Below, one piece after another: positions 1 to 8,526 of a stretch of DNA of 64,000 nt (within the stretch, counting starts at the first letter, position 1; every line of letters begins with the position of its first letter). Both the position numbers and the translations under genes were made by a program. A model generated the notes under the pieces. It was not told the DNA's origin. It worked only from the letters and a program-made list of their open reading frames with translations, and did no database searches. Source of the stretch: Carnobacterium maltaromaticum DSM 20342 (GTDB lineage Bacteria; Bacillota; Bacilli; Lactobacillales; Carnobacteriaceae); contig NZ_JQMX01000001.1 in the NCBI RefSeq assembly GCF_000744945.1, forward strand, positions 2,728,001 to 2,792,000. The letters run 5' to 3'.

Positions 1-1134
1 GCTCCAAATGCATACCAATTGGTTGAAACCAAAGCCCCAGTAGGCTACCAATTAGATGCAACTCCAGTTCCATTTAAAATTGGAAAAGGTCAAACGGAAG
101 CTCTAAAAATAGCTATCACGAATAAAGCTAATCCTAGTAGCGTTCTATTAACTAAAGTGGATAGTCAAACAGGGACGGTTTTACAAGGAGCGATTTTTGA
201 GTTGCAAGATCAAAGTGGAAAGGTTCTTCAAAGGGACTTAGTAACTAATGCTTCAGGCAAATTAGCTGTTTCAGGTTTAAAACCTGGTTCTTATCAATTT
301 GTTGAAACCAAAGCTCCGACAGGCTATCAATTAAATCAAGAACCGGTTGTCTTTACGCTTGAAAAAGACCAGACTGAAGCTGTTAACATAACGGTTTCAA
401 ATGAGTTGATTGCAGGTGTTGTGGTCTTAACAAAAATTGATGAGCGCAGTGGCGAAACATTAGCAGGTGCAGAATTTGATTTACAAGATAGCCAAGGGAA
501 TAAATTGATTCAACATATGGTAACCGATGCTGCTGGAAAATTAGCTATCAATGATTTAAAAGCAAATGACTATCAGTTAGTTGAGACGAAAGCCCCAGCT
601 GGTTATCAATTAGACCAAGAGCCAGTTATTTTTACAGTAGAAAAGGGGCAATCTTCTGCGCTTCAACTATCTAAAACAAATAAAGCGAAACAGCAAACAG
701 TTAGGGTCCAAAAGAAAGATGCTAAAACAGATGAATTACTAGCAGGAGCTATCTTTGACTTACAAGATAAGGATGGAAAAGTTATCCAGAAGAACCTGGA
801 AACAGGAGAAAATGGAACCTTAGAAATCTCAGATTTAGCTAATGGAGACTATCAATTGGTTGAAACCAAAGCTCCAACGGGCTATAAATTGGAACAAACG
901 CCAATGAACTTTTCTATTGCTCAAGGTAGTGATTTGATTACGGTAGATAAATACAATGATCAACTAAATAATAAGACTTTACCACGAACATCAGTATCAA
1001 AAAATAATACCTATACGCTACCTAAAACAGGAGAAAATCCTTCTGTTAAATGGATGGTTATAGGAAGCTTAGTGGTAATGACAGCTATGTTAGCTTATAT
1101 AGTTCAAAGAAGAAAAGGGGAATTACTAAAATAA
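1..1134 (+). CDS. CnaB/SpaA-repeat LPxTG surface adhesin (5' truncated by window)
   Basis: The reading frame is open from base 1, so the gene begins outside the window and only its C-terminal 377 residues are seen. They contain three complete repeats of about 90 residues and part of a fourth. Each repeat carries a lysine-containing TK(V/I)D-type start, GAxFxLQD in the middle and (V)ETKAPxGYxL at the end, the Glu-containing motif typical of CnaB/prealbumin-like domains that form internal Lys-Asn isopeptide bonds. The C-terminus has an LPKTGE sorting signal, a hydrophobic helix and a basic tail (QRRKGELLK), so it is expected to be sortase-anchored to peptidoglycan. The repeats act as rigid stalks; the ligand-binding head is not in view. 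A strong terminator follows. Confidence 0.93.
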   Translation, partial: APNAYQLVETKAPVGYQLDATPVPFKIGKGQTEALKIAITNKANPSSVLLTKVDSQTGTVLQGAIFELQDQSGKVLQRDLVTNASGKLAVSGLKPGSYQFVETKAPTGYQLNQEPVVFTLEKDQTEAVNITVSNELIAGVVVLTKIDERSGETLAGAEFDLQDSQGNKLIQHMVTDAAGKLAINDLKANDYQLVETKAPAGYQLDQEPVIFTVEKGQSSALQLSKTNKAKQQTVRVQKKDAKTDELLAGAIFDLQDKDGKVIQKNLETGENGTLEISDLANGDYQLVETKAPTGYKLEQTPMNFSIAQGSDLITVDKYNDQLNNKTLPRTSVSKNNTYTLPKTGENPSVKWMVIGSLVVMTAMLAYIVQRRKGELLK

Positions 1135-1164
1135 TGAACGCTTAATTTTAGTAACCACCAAGCG

Positions 1165-1199
1165 AAAACCCAATCCTGAATTTTTGGATTGGGTTTTTT
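1165..1199 (+). terminator. Rho-independent terminator of the adhesin gene
   Basis: AAAACCCAATCC and GGATTGGGTTTT form a 12-bp stem with a 9-nt loop, followed by T residues, 30 nt after the stop codon. Confidence 0.9.
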
Positions 1200-1336
1200 A
1201 GTGTTCAGTAAAATAAGGGTAACCTTTTATGTCAGATAATTAAGATTCGAAAATTATGTATAGTTAATAAATTCACTGTAAATGCCTTAGTATTTTATTA
1301 AATACTTAAAAAGTTAGGCGTGGCTAAAAATAATGT

Positions 1337-1364
1337 TTGACTAACCTTATATAGATGCTATAAT
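1337..1364 (+). promoter_or_regulatory. Sigma-A type promoter of the metal ABC importer
   Basis: TTGACT (1337-1342) and TATAAT (1359-1364) with a 16-bp spacer. It would give a leader of about 740 nt before the first gene, most of it made of palindromic repeat units. Confidence 0.65.
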
Positions 1365-1392
1365 AAGAATATCAAGATAAGGTTAACTTTAT
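1342..1392 (+). promoter_or_regulatory. Candidate DtxR/MntR-family operator around the -10 box
   Basis: Two arms of a perfect inverted repeat, TAACCTTAT (1342-1350) and ATAAGGTTA (1377-1385), flank the -10 box. The right arm is also part of a nearly perfect palindrome, ATAAGGTTAACTTTAT (1377-1392), at the expected start of transcription. Metal-importer operons of this family are usually repressed by DtxR-type regulators bound at such AT-rich palindromes; the assignment is inferred from position and symmetry. Confidence 0.45.
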
Positions 1393-2101
1393 TCGCAAGC
1401 CCCTTAAAACAAAAAATGGAACTTTCCTTTTGGAGAATTTCTTATTTTTCTAAAGTAGTTAAAATTGCCAAGCTTAAAAGGCTCAACAAACTTTTTATCA
1501 AGGCTAGTTCTTATGGGCCAGTCCTTCGGAAAAAAGATAAATTCCTAAAAAAGTAAAAAGATACTTTTCTTGAAATTTCCTATTTTTCTGCCAGGCCTAA
1601 AAGGCTCAACAAACTTTTTATCAGGCTAGTTCTTATGAGCCAACTCTTCGAGAAAAAGATGAAATTTCGAGGTGACAAAAAGCGTCACATCAAATTTCCC
1701 TATTTTCTTGCCAGAGCTAAACGGCTCAACAAACTTTTTATCAGGCTAGTTTTTATGAGCCAACTCTTCGAGAAAAAGATGAAATTTCGAGGTGACAAAA
1801 AGCGTCACATCAAATTTCCCTATTTTCTTGCCAGAGCTAAACGGCTCAACAAACTTTTTATCAGGCTAGTTTTTATGAGCCAACTCTTCGAGAAAAAGAT
1901 GAAATTTCGAGGTGACAAAAAGCGTCACATCAAATTTCCCTATTTTCTTGCCAGAGCTAAAAGGTTCAACAAACTTTTTATCAAGGCTAGTTCTTATGAG
2001 CCAACTCTTCGAGAAAAAGATGAAATTTTGAGGTGACAAAAAACGTCACATCAAATTTCCCTATTTTCTTGCCAGAGCTATACGGCTCAACAAACTTTTT
2101 A
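1393..2101 (+). repeat. Tandem palindromic leader elements, locus 1 (five units of about 120 bp plus a half unit)
   Basis: A 120-bp unit repeats in register at 1501, 1621, 1741, 1861 and 1981. The last four units are near-identical and the first is a diverged subtype; 1393-1500 is a related but different half element. Each unit is an imperfect palindrome: GAGCC pairs with GGCTC at the ends, AGAAAA with TTTTCT, GAAATTT (1661) with AAATTTC (1692), GTGAC (1672) with GTCAC (1684). The array ends with AACTTTTTAT directly against the GAGGAG ribosome site of the next gene. An open frame of 133 codons here arises only because 120 is a multiple of three. Confidence 0.9.
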
Positions 2102-2118
2102 TACGAGGAGTGTATATA

Positions 2119-2853
2119 GTGATTCAATTAAAAAATATTAATGTGTCCTATTTTGGACATAATGCATTATCAGATATTACAACAACAATACCGACAGGGC
2201 AGTCGATTGGAATTATTGGTCCAAATGGAGCTGGGAAATCGACCTTACTTAAATCGATGTTAGGTGTAATCAAAAAAGATTCGGGTGAAGTCTACATAAA
2301 CGACCAACCTATTTCAGGATTCAAAAAGAAAATTGCTTATGTAGCTCAGCGGAGTGAGATTGATTTAACTTTTCCAATTACCGTCTTTGATACTGTTCTA
2401 ACTGGAACATACCCAAGTTTAAAATTGTTTGTTTTTCCAGGGAGAAAAGAGAAAGAACGTGCAAAACTGGCTTTAGAAAAAGTTGGGTTAAGTAATCTTG
2501 CTAAGAAACAAATCGGCAACCTTTCTGGTGGACAATTACAAAGAGTTTTTATCGCTAGAGCACTTGCACAAGATGCAGATTACTACTTTTTAGACGAACC
2601 TTTTGTTGGGATTGATATGGTTAGTGAAAAAATCATTATCGATATTCTCAATGAACTTAAAGCACAGGGGAAAACAGTCTTAACCGTCCATCATGATTTG
2701 CATAAAGTCGTGGATTACTTTGACCACTTAGTCATCTTGAATAAAAAGTTGATTGTCTCTGATCAAATTGATAAAGCTTTTACGGCGAAATTTATCCAAG
2801 AAGCGTATGGTGATTCTCTAGGGGATATCGTTATAAAAGGAGTGGAGGGGTAA
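2119..2853 (+). CDS. Metal (Mn/Zn-type) ABC transporter ATP-binding protein
   Basis: ATPase of a three-gene importer of the manganese/zinc/iron chelate family, energising uptake at the cytoplasmic face. Walker A is GPNGAGKST, the signature is LSGGQ, Walker B ends in FLDEP, and the switch histidine lies in TVHHDLHK. GTG at 2119 is preferred as start because GAGGAG (2105-2110) lies 8 nt upstream; a GTG at 2110 in frame overlaps that ribosome site. The gene is 2 bp from the permease gene. 244 residues is normal for the family. Manganese is more likely than zinc given the solute-binding protein, but that is inferred. Confidence 0.93.
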   Translation: MIQLKNINVSYFGHNALSDITTTIPTGQSIGIIGPNGAGKSTLLKSMLGVIKKDSGEVYINDQPISGFKKKIAYVAQRSEIDLTFPITVFDTVLTGTYPSLKLFVFPGRKEKERAKLALEKVGLSNLAKKQIGNLSGGQLQRVFIARALAQDADYYFLDEPFVGIDMVSEKIIIDILNELKAQGKTVLTVHHDLHKVVDYFDHLVILNKKLIVSDQIDKAFTAKFIQEAYGDSLGDIVIKGVEG

Positions 2854-2855
2854 GT

Positions 2856-3710
2856 ATGGATATTTTATTTTCAATTTCAGATGCAACGGGTCTGTCAGTC
2901 ACAATGATTAACGCCTTGTTGTCATCGATTATTTTAGGTTTAATTTCAGGCATTATCGGAAGTTTTATTGTTTTAAGACAGCTTTCTTTAATGGGAGATG
3001 CTTTATCTCATGCCGTGTTACCAGGTGTGGCACTGTCATATATGTTTGGCGTTAATATGATGGTTGGTGCAACATTTTTTGGACTTTTAGCATCAATTTT
3101 AATTGAGTTTATTATCAAAAAAAGCAAAATTAAAACGGATACGTCAATTGGAATTATTTTGAGTACGTTTTTTGCACTAGGAATCATTTTGATAACAAAA
3201 GCCCATAGTGGACTTGACTTAAACCATGTTTTATTTGGGAATATCTTAGCTGTTACACCACAAGAAATAGGAACATCAGCGATTATTCTCATTTTAGTAC
3301 TAGTTACAGTCACATTATTGTATAAAGAATTATTGATTACCTCGTTTGATCCAGTAATGTCAAAAGCATACGGATTGAAGAATAATTTCTATCATTATCT
3401 ATTGATGTTATTATTGACAGTTTTTACTGTCTCTGCGCTGTCACAAGTCGGGATTGTCTTAGTTGTTGCTTTATTAATTACTCCAGCAGCAACGGCGTAT
3501 CTTTGGTCAAATAAATTACTTCATATGATGATAATGGCATCAGCATTAGGCACAATCAGTGGAATTATTGGAGTACTAATTAGTTTTAGCTATGATTTGC
3601 CAACCAGTGCAGCTATTGTTTTAGTCGGAGCGAGTTTTTTCACCATCTCATTTATACTGTCACCAAAAAATGGATTCTTAAAACGAAGAAAAGAGGAGAT
3701 AACGATATGA
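2856..3710 (+). CDS. Metal ABC transporter permease (ABC-3 family)
   Basis: Hydrophobic 284-residue protein with about eight membrane segments and the conserved LMGDALSHAVLPGVALSY region of ABC-3 permeases, with GIILSTFFALGI and VALLITPAATAYL further on. It forms the membrane channel that receives metal from the lipoprotein encoded next. It has its own ribosome site and overlaps the following gene by 4 nt (ATGA), which suggests translational coupling. Confidence 0.93.
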   Translation: MDILFSISDATGLSVTMINALLSSIILGLISGIIGSFIVLRQLSLMGDALSHAVLPGVALSYMFGVNMMVGATFFGLLASILIEFIIKKSKIKTDTSIGIILSTFFALGIILITKAHSGLDLNHVLFGNILAVTPQEIGTSAIILILVLVTVTLLYKELLITSFDPVMSKAYGLKNNFYHYLLMLLLTVFTVSALSQVGIVLVVALLITPAATAYLWSNKLLHMMIMASALGTISGIIGVLISFSYDLPTSAAIVLVGASFFTISFILSPKNGFLKRRKEEITI

Positions 3711-4654
3711 AAAATAAAATGATTTATTTAGTCGGATTAGCAGTTATATTGCTGACTGTAGCAGGTTGTTCTGCAGGTAGTAGTAACCAAGATAAAAAAA
3801 AGGCAGACTCGACAGGGAAAATTCAAGTTGTAGCAACCTATTCAATTATTGCAGATATGATTGAGAATGTGGGCGGGGATAAAGTTGATGTATACAGTAT
3901 GGTTCCAGTTGGAACGGATCCGCATATTTATGATCCAACCCCTAGAGACACAGAAGCTGTTGAAAAAGCGGACATTGTTTTTTACAATGGCTTAAATCTT
4001 GAAACAGGTAAGGGCTGGTTTGATAAAGTTATTACTAATAGTCGTAAGGAAGATGTGACATTTGCTGTTAGTAAGGGTGTTGAACCAATGTATTTAAGCG
4101 AAGCAGGTCAAGAAACAGAAGAAGACCCACATGCATGGTTAAATGTTCAAAATGGGATTAAGTACGTTGAGAATATAACCGATGAATTAAGCAAAATCAG
4201 TCCAGAAAATGCAGATTATTTCGAAAAAAATAAAGAAGCCTATGTAGCTAAATTAACTGAATTAGACACGCAGGCAAAAGAAAAAATGTTGTCTATTCCT
4301 GAAGAAAATCGTATCTTAGTTAGCAGTGAGGGTGCCTTTAAATACTTCTCAAAACAATATGGGCTACAAGCTGAGTATATCTGGGAGATTAATACAGACA
4401 GTCAAGGAACACCAGGACAAATGAAACGAATTGTAGAGCGTATTAAAAAGGATGATGTAAAAGCATTGTTTGTGGAGACTAGTATTTCTCCAAAAACAAT
4501 GGAGGCCGTTTCCAGAGAAACAGGCGTGCCAATTGTGGCAAAAATATTTACTGACTCTTTAGCAGATAAGGGTGAAGATGGCGATACCTACTATGATATG
4601 ATTAAATGGAACATTGATAAAATATATGAAGGTTTATCTGGAAAAACAAACTAA
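3707..4654 (+). CDS. Metal-binding solute-binding lipoprotein (PsaA/TroA-like)
   Basis: Cluster A-I substrate-binding protein. The signal peptide ends in the lipobox TVAGC, so it is lipid-anchored outside the membrane. The four metal ligands expected for PsaA-type proteins are visible: His in GTDPHIYDP, His in DPHAWLN, Glu in SSEGAFKYF, and Asp in IFTDSLADKG. There is no His-rich loop of the kind common in zinc-binding ZnuA/AdcA proteins, which favours manganese. 315 residues matches the family. A terminator follows closely, closing the operon. Confidence 0.92.
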   Translation: MKNKMIYLVGLAVILLTVAGCSAGSSNQDKKKADSTGKIQVVATYSIIADMIENVGGDKVDVYSMVPVGTDPHIYDPTPRDTEAVEKADIVFYNGLNLETGKGWFDKVITNSRKEDVTFAVSKGVEPMYLSEAGQETEEDPHAWLNVQNGIKYVENITDELSKISPENADYFEKNKEAYVAKLTELDTQAKEKMLSIPEENRILVSSEGAFKYFSKQYGLQAEYIWEINTDSQGTPGQMKRIVERIKKDDVKALFVETSISPKTMEAVSRETGVPIVAKIFTDSLADKGEDGDTYYDMIKWNIDKIYEGLSGKTN

Positions 4655-4672
4655 TTTAAAAAATTATACGGG

Positions 4673-4708
4673 AAAGACTAAGGGAAGAAAATGCCTTAGT
4701 CTTTTTTT
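4673..4708 (+). terminator. Terminator of the metal importer operon
   Basis: AAAGACTAAGG and CCTTAGTCTTT form an 11-bp stem followed by a T tract. Confidence 0.9.
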
Positions 4709-4786
4709 GTTCGATACGTACATATAAGGCAGGATTAGAATCATTTTAGATCTGTTATAGAGAGCTGAAAAAAAGTAATTAAATTA

Positions 4787-4827
4787 AAACTGTGTAGATT
4801 ATTTAAAACTATGTGTAAGCGCTATTT
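4787..4827 (+). promoter_or_regulatory. Candidate activator sites and near-cre box upstream of the sigma-54 promoter
   Basis: Two direct repeats, AAAACTGTGTA (4787) and AAAACTATGTGTA (4805), lie 65-85 bp upstream of the -24 box, where enhancer sites for LevR/ManR-type activators are usually found. A third copy, AAAACTATGTAAG (4964), lies in the leader. TGTAAGCGCTATTT (4814-4827) matches the cre consensus except for the final CA. All are inferred from similarity and position. Confidence 0.4.
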
Positions 4828-4869
4828 TTTTGTGAACCTTTATAGAATGGGAATAAACAGCGTATTTAT

Positions 4870-4886
4870 TTGGCACGACTCTTGCA
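4870..4886 (+). promoter_or_regulatory. Sigma-54 (RpoN) -24/-12 promoter of the PTS gene
   Basis: TTGGCACGACTCTTGCA matches the sigma-54 consensus TGGCACG-N4-TTGCA exactly. In Listeria, enterococci and lactobacilli such promoters drive PTS permease genes and need PRD-containing activators of the LevR/ManR kind. The expected start of transcription is near 4898, giving a leader of about 130 nt. Confidence 0.9.
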
Positions 4887-5027
4887 TTAAATAAGAGGGA
4901 GGAGGAGTTGTGTAAAAATAAAACATGGTTTAATAGTAGGTTAGTTCCAGCTGTTAAAAGAATAAAACTATGTAAGGGTTTTCCTGCTTATTTGTGCGTA
5001 TAAAATTAATTATTGGAGGTTTTTAAT

Positions 5028-6455
5028 ATGATGGAAGCATTATCTGCTTGGCTAGAGAAGCATTTACTCCCGATTGCGGCAAAAATTGGTGCACAGAAAC
5101 ACTTAGTCGCTTTACGTGATGCCTTTATTGGTACAATGCCAGCAACAATGGCCGGTTCAGTAGCGGTTATGATTAACGCAATAATTCGTGATTTACCCCC
5201 GCAATTTTTCTCAGGTTATGTTGGTGGAGATATTCCTATAATTAAGGAAATTATTTCTATAAATGGCTATATTTGGAATGGAACTTTAGCTATCGCTGGT
5301 TTAATTTTTGCTTTTTCTTGGGGCTATAACCTCTCTCGAGCATATGGTGTCAATGATTTAGCTGGTGGGATTGTTTCATTAGCTGCATCTATTGCAGGTA
5401 TAACATTCTCATTTACTGGTAACTTGGCAACAAGTGTTCCAGCTAAAATGGTTGAAACAATCAATGCAGAATCAGCAACAACTGGTTGGTCAGCTACTTC
5501 TCAAGGAATTACAGCTACTGGTTGGGGTTGGATTCCATTAAATAATTTAGATAGTAATTTCTTCTTTACCGCAATGGTTATCGGTTTCGTTGCAACAATG
5601 ATTTTTTGTAAATTGATGTTACGAGATATGACAATTAAGTTACCAGATTCAGTACCACCTGCTGTTTCCAAAGCCTTTGCAGCAATTATTCCCGCAACAG
5701 TTGCTTTATATTCAGTCGCTGTTTTTTATTGGGCATTCGCAAAATTGATTCCGAATATGACGTTCTTAGAATGGATTCAAGAAACAATTGCTAAACCTTT
5801 GCTTGGTTTCTCTCAAGGATTTGGTGCTGTAGTTGTTGTGACTATCGCGATTCAATTATTCTGGTTCTTCGGTATTCACGGTATGAACGTTTTAGCACCC
5901 GTTTTAGAAGGTGTCTTTGGTGTTGCACAACTTAAAAACTTAAATCTCTTCCAAGAAGGTGGAGTTGAATTAGTTAAGGCAGAAGGATATAAATGGGTTC
6001 GTGGTTCATTTGATGCTTATTCAATGTTTGGTGGTTCAGGAGGAACAATTGTCTTAATCGTTGTTATCTTGATCTTCTCTAAACGTGCGGATTACCGCGC
6101 TGTAGCTAATTTATCTCTTGGACCTGGTATTTTTAATATCAATGAACCAGTTATGTTTGGTTTACCAATTGTTTTAAATCCAATTTTATTTATTCCATTT
6201 ATGCTTGCACCAGTTGTTTCAGTATCCATTGGTTATTTTGCAACGATGTTGGATTTAGTGAATCCAGTTTCTCAATCAATAGTTTGGGTAACTCCTCCGT
6301 TCCTATTATCCTTCTTAGCAACAGGAGCTGACTGGCGTGCGCCTATTGTCACATTAGTTTGTGTATTGGCTTCATTTGCAATTTGGGCACCGTTTGTTAT
6401 TGCAGCCAATAAAATGGATCCTAATTTAGGTGAAAGTGAGAATCAAGAACAATAA
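5028..6455 (+). CDS. PTS EIIC component, lactose/cellobiose family (orphan)
   Basis: Polytopic sugar permease of the phosphotransferase system, 475 residues, resembling cellobiose-type EIIC. About ten hydrophobic segments, GTMPATMAGS near the N-terminus, FFGIHGMNVLAPVL in the middle and FNINEPVMFGLPIVLNP toward the end are all family hallmarks. The start is ATG 5028, 8 nt after GGAGG (5015-5019); a TTG at 5013 is too close to that site. No EIIA or EIIB gene is adjacent, so phosphoryl transfer must come from components encoded elsewhere. The sugar cannot be decided from sequence; beta-glucosides or chitobiose are plausible. Confidence 0.9.
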   Translation: MMEALSAWLEKHLLPIAAKIGAQKHLVALRDAFIGTMPATMAGSVAVMINAIIRDLPPQFFSGYVGGDIPIIKEIISINGYIWNGTLAIAGLIFAFSWGYNLSRAYGVNDLAGGIVSLAASIAGITFSFTGNLATSVPAKMVETINAESATTGWSATSQGITATGWGWIPLNNLDSNFFFTAMVIGFVATMIFCKLMLRDMTIKLPDSVPPAVSKAFAAIIPATVALYSVAVFYWAFAKLIPNMTFLEWIQETIAKPLLGFSQGFGAVVVVTIAIQLFWFFGIHGMNVLAPVLEGVFGVAQLKNLNLFQEGGVELVKAEGYKWVRGSFDAYSMFGGSGGTIVLIVVILIFSKRADYRAVANLSLGPGIFNINEPVMFGLPIVLNPILFIPFMLAPVVSVSIGYFATMLDLVNPVSQSIVWVTPPFLLSFLATGADWRAPIVTLVCVLASFAIWAPFVIAANKMDPNLGESENQEQ

Positions 6456-6460
6456 AAGTG

Positions 6461-6504
6461 AAAATCGTTAAATCAGGAGAGTTTCTTGATTTAACGATTT
6501 TTTT
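6461..6504 (+). terminator. Terminator of the PTS gene
   Basis: AAAATCGTTAAATCA and TGATTTAACGATTTT form a 15-bp stem followed by T residues. Confidence 0.92.
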
Positions 6505-6872
6505 GTAGTGCAACTATGAATGGCATAAAAAGCATGGTGGATCTTGATATTTTTTAAGTAAATCGGATTTGTTTAATTGAAGCAAAATAAAGAGTAGAGA
6601 AGAATCCCTGTTAATTTATTTAACTATTTATCATTTTTTTTTAAGATAACAACAAAAGATGATAAAAAAGAGCATGGAAAATTGCTGTATGGCTATATAT
6701 AAATAGGAATAAATAGAGTACGATAGAGTAATTAAAAAACGAATTTTTTAATGTTGAATTGAATGACTAAAAAATAAATAGAAATTTTTTATTGGTAATA
6801 GTTCTAACGTTACTTATTTTATTAGCTGTGCTAGAATCTACTAAACAATAAGTTGATTATGGAGGTTATGTA
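6505..6872 (+). promoter_or_regulatory. AT-rich intergenic region with an extended -10 promoter
   Basis: No open frame of note. The clearest signal is TTACTT (6810-6815) with an extended -10, TGC-TAGAAT (6829-6837), about 36 bp upstream of the next start codon. The rest is AT-rich sequence in which I see no structure beyond short runs. Confidence 0.45.
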
Positions 6873-7313
6873 ATGAAAAAGGGAGTTTTGATTGGTAGTG
6901 GAGTGGTTGTTCTGTTGAGTACGGTTTTTTTTATTTTTATAATGATGAATAAAACAGAAACAAAAGAAAATATGGCTACTCTTACTTCCGCTTCTGGGAT
7001 GGAGATTATGGGCTTAATAGATGAAAAAAAGGATGGAATTATTTATATAGGTCGACCAACTTGTGATAAATGTCAGGCTTTTCAGCCAAAGCTTGAAAAG
7101 GCACTTGCAAAGAATAATCAAGCTATTCTGTATTACAATACGGATGAAGGTAAGAAAACAGATATAAAAAACTTTGAAAAAATTGTTAATGTGACAGACA
7201 TTCAATCTGTGCCAGCAGTTCTGGTAGTAAAAAAAGGCCAAGTAACGAATCGTCTTTCCAACTTCAAAAACCAGAATGAAATCAATCAATTTTTGTTAGA
7301 AAATAAAGGTTAG
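6873..7313 (+). CDS. Membrane-anchored thioredoxin-like protein
   Basis: 146 residues. A single N-terminal membrane helix (about residues 5-25) is followed by a small thioredoxin-fold domain with a CxxC redox motif in RPTCDKCQAF (about residues 66-71) and a cis-proline region SVPAVLVV. This suggests a thiol-disulfide exchange protein facing the outside, similar in size to the PedC/bacteriocin-associated thioredoxin group. It is 14 bp upstream of the GH8-like lipoprotein and probably cotranscribed with it. A role in folding a cysteine-containing partner is possible; the lipoprotein next door has only one cysteine besides its lipid-modified one. Confidence 0.75.
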   Translation: MKKGVLIGSGVVVLLSTVFFIFIMMNKTETKENMATLTSASGMEIMGLIDEKKDGIIYIGRPTCDKCQAFQPKLEKALAKNNQAILYYNTDEGKKTDIKNFEKIVNVTDIQSVPAVLVVKKGQVTNRLSNFKNQNEINQFLLENKG

Positions 7314-7327
7314 GGAGTTACTCTATT

Positions 7328-8500
7328 ATGAGATTAAAAAAAGCAATTGGGTTATGCGGATTAAGTGGGCTCTTCTTTTTTTTGTTAAGTTGTCAGCCAA
7401 TTCAATCCAATAAAAATTTTATTGGGGAGCAGCATAGTCAGGCTGAAAGCTCACCTGTGGAAATAAAAATAAAAAAGACAAACCAATATGGTGCTAACCG
7501 TAAAGGCGCCAAGGATAATGAGCAAAAATTAGAAACCTTCGTCGCTGAAAAGTTAACGGGAGATTATGGTATTTATACAAATTATTTAGATACGGATCAA
7601 AATGAAGAGGTTGCTACAGGCCATGAGGTCCTTAGTGAGTCAGCAGGACTAATGCTACGCTATGCAGCTTTGAAACAAGATGAAACACTATTTAAAAAAA
7701 CATGGGAAACAACAGTCGCAACCTTCAATGAATCAACTCAATTCAGTTATCGGTTTAGTCCAAAACTGCAAAAAAGGTATCCAGTTAATGCAAGTGTCGA
7801 TGATTTGCGAATTATTCGTGGTTTAGCAGAAGCTCAACAATTTATACCGGGTGCAACGTCTGAGAATCTTGTTACACAATATGGTAGTCGCTTTTACAAA
7901 AAAATGGTTAATCAAAACAAACTGGTTGATTTTCGAGATAGTCAGTATGATATAACCAATAAATCCATTACTTTGTGTTATATAGATGTAAAAACATTAA
8001 GTTTATTGCCAATCGCAGTTGAAGACAAGAAAGCCTTAATAGATGCACAAGAAATGATTTTAACAGAAGGCTATCTAGGGGATCAATTTCCTTTCTATCA
8101 AACACGCTATGATTATACCCAAAAAGCTTATATTGCTAGTGAAGAAATCAATGTTATCGAGTCACTCTTATCCATTTTGCATCTAAGTGAAGCGGGAAAA
8201 ACGAAGTCACAAAGTATAGCTTTTATTAAAGAAAATGTTGAGAAAGGGACTTTATATAATCGCTATTCAAAAACCGGAGAAGTTTTAGATCAGAATCAGT
8301 CGGCTGCAGCTTATGGAATTTGCGCAATGATAGCTTCCGAAGTTGGGGATGAAGAATTGTACAATCGTGCGATGGATCGAATGGAAGCGAGTCAGATTCA
8401 TGACCCAGCAAGTCCTTTGAACGGTGGATACGGAGATAGCCAAACGAATGCTTTATTTTCGTTCAATAATTTAATTGCTTTATTAGCCTATCAATATTAA
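7328..8500 (+). CDS. GH8-like (six-hairpin) glycoside hydrolase lipoprotein
   Basis: 390 residues with a lipobox ending LLSC, so lipid-anchored outside. The region HEVLSESAGLMLRYAALKQ (about residues 96-114) resembles the catalytic-Glu segment of GH8 enzymes (TSEGQxYGM), and SVDDLRIIRGLAEAQQ (about residues 157-172) resembles the D-A-D-LxxAxAL segment carrying the catalytic base. Listeria encodes a related GH8-type enzyme, PssZ, that hydrolyses its Pss exopolysaccharide; the location just upstream of a pss-like operon supports a matching role in trimming or releasing the polymer. The exact substrate is not predictable. Confidence 0.7.
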   Translation: MRLKKAIGLCGLSGLFFFLLSCQPIQSNKNFIGEQHSQAESSPVEIKIKKTNQYGANRKGAKDNEQKLETFVAEKLTGDYGIYTNYLDTDQNEEVATGHEVLSESAGLMLRYAALKQDETLFKKTWETTVATFNESTQFSYRFSPKLQKRYPVNASVDDLRIIRGLAEAQQFIPGATSENLVTQYGSRFYKKMVNQNKLVDFRDSQYDITNKSITLCYIDVKTLSLLPIAVEDKKALIDAQEMILTEGYLGDQFPFYQTRYDYTQKAYIASEEINVIESLLSILHLSEAGKTKSQSIAFIKENVEKGTLYNRYSKTGEVLDQNQSAAAYGICAMIASEVGDEELYNRAMDRMEASQIHDPASPLNGGYGDSQTNALFSFNNLIALLAYQY

Positions 8501-8526
8501 TTCTACAAGAAAATCTGATTCTATAT

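Noticed and set aside
1635..2036. Open frame of 133 codons made of three 40-residue repeats
   Set aside because: It is a by-product of a palindromic 120-bp DNA repeat; 120 is a multiple of three, there is no ribosome site, and other array copies with a 124-bp period have no such frame.
1501..2101. CRISPR array
   Set aside because: Repeats are about 120 bp with no unique spacers, no cas genes nearby, and they are complete palindromes.
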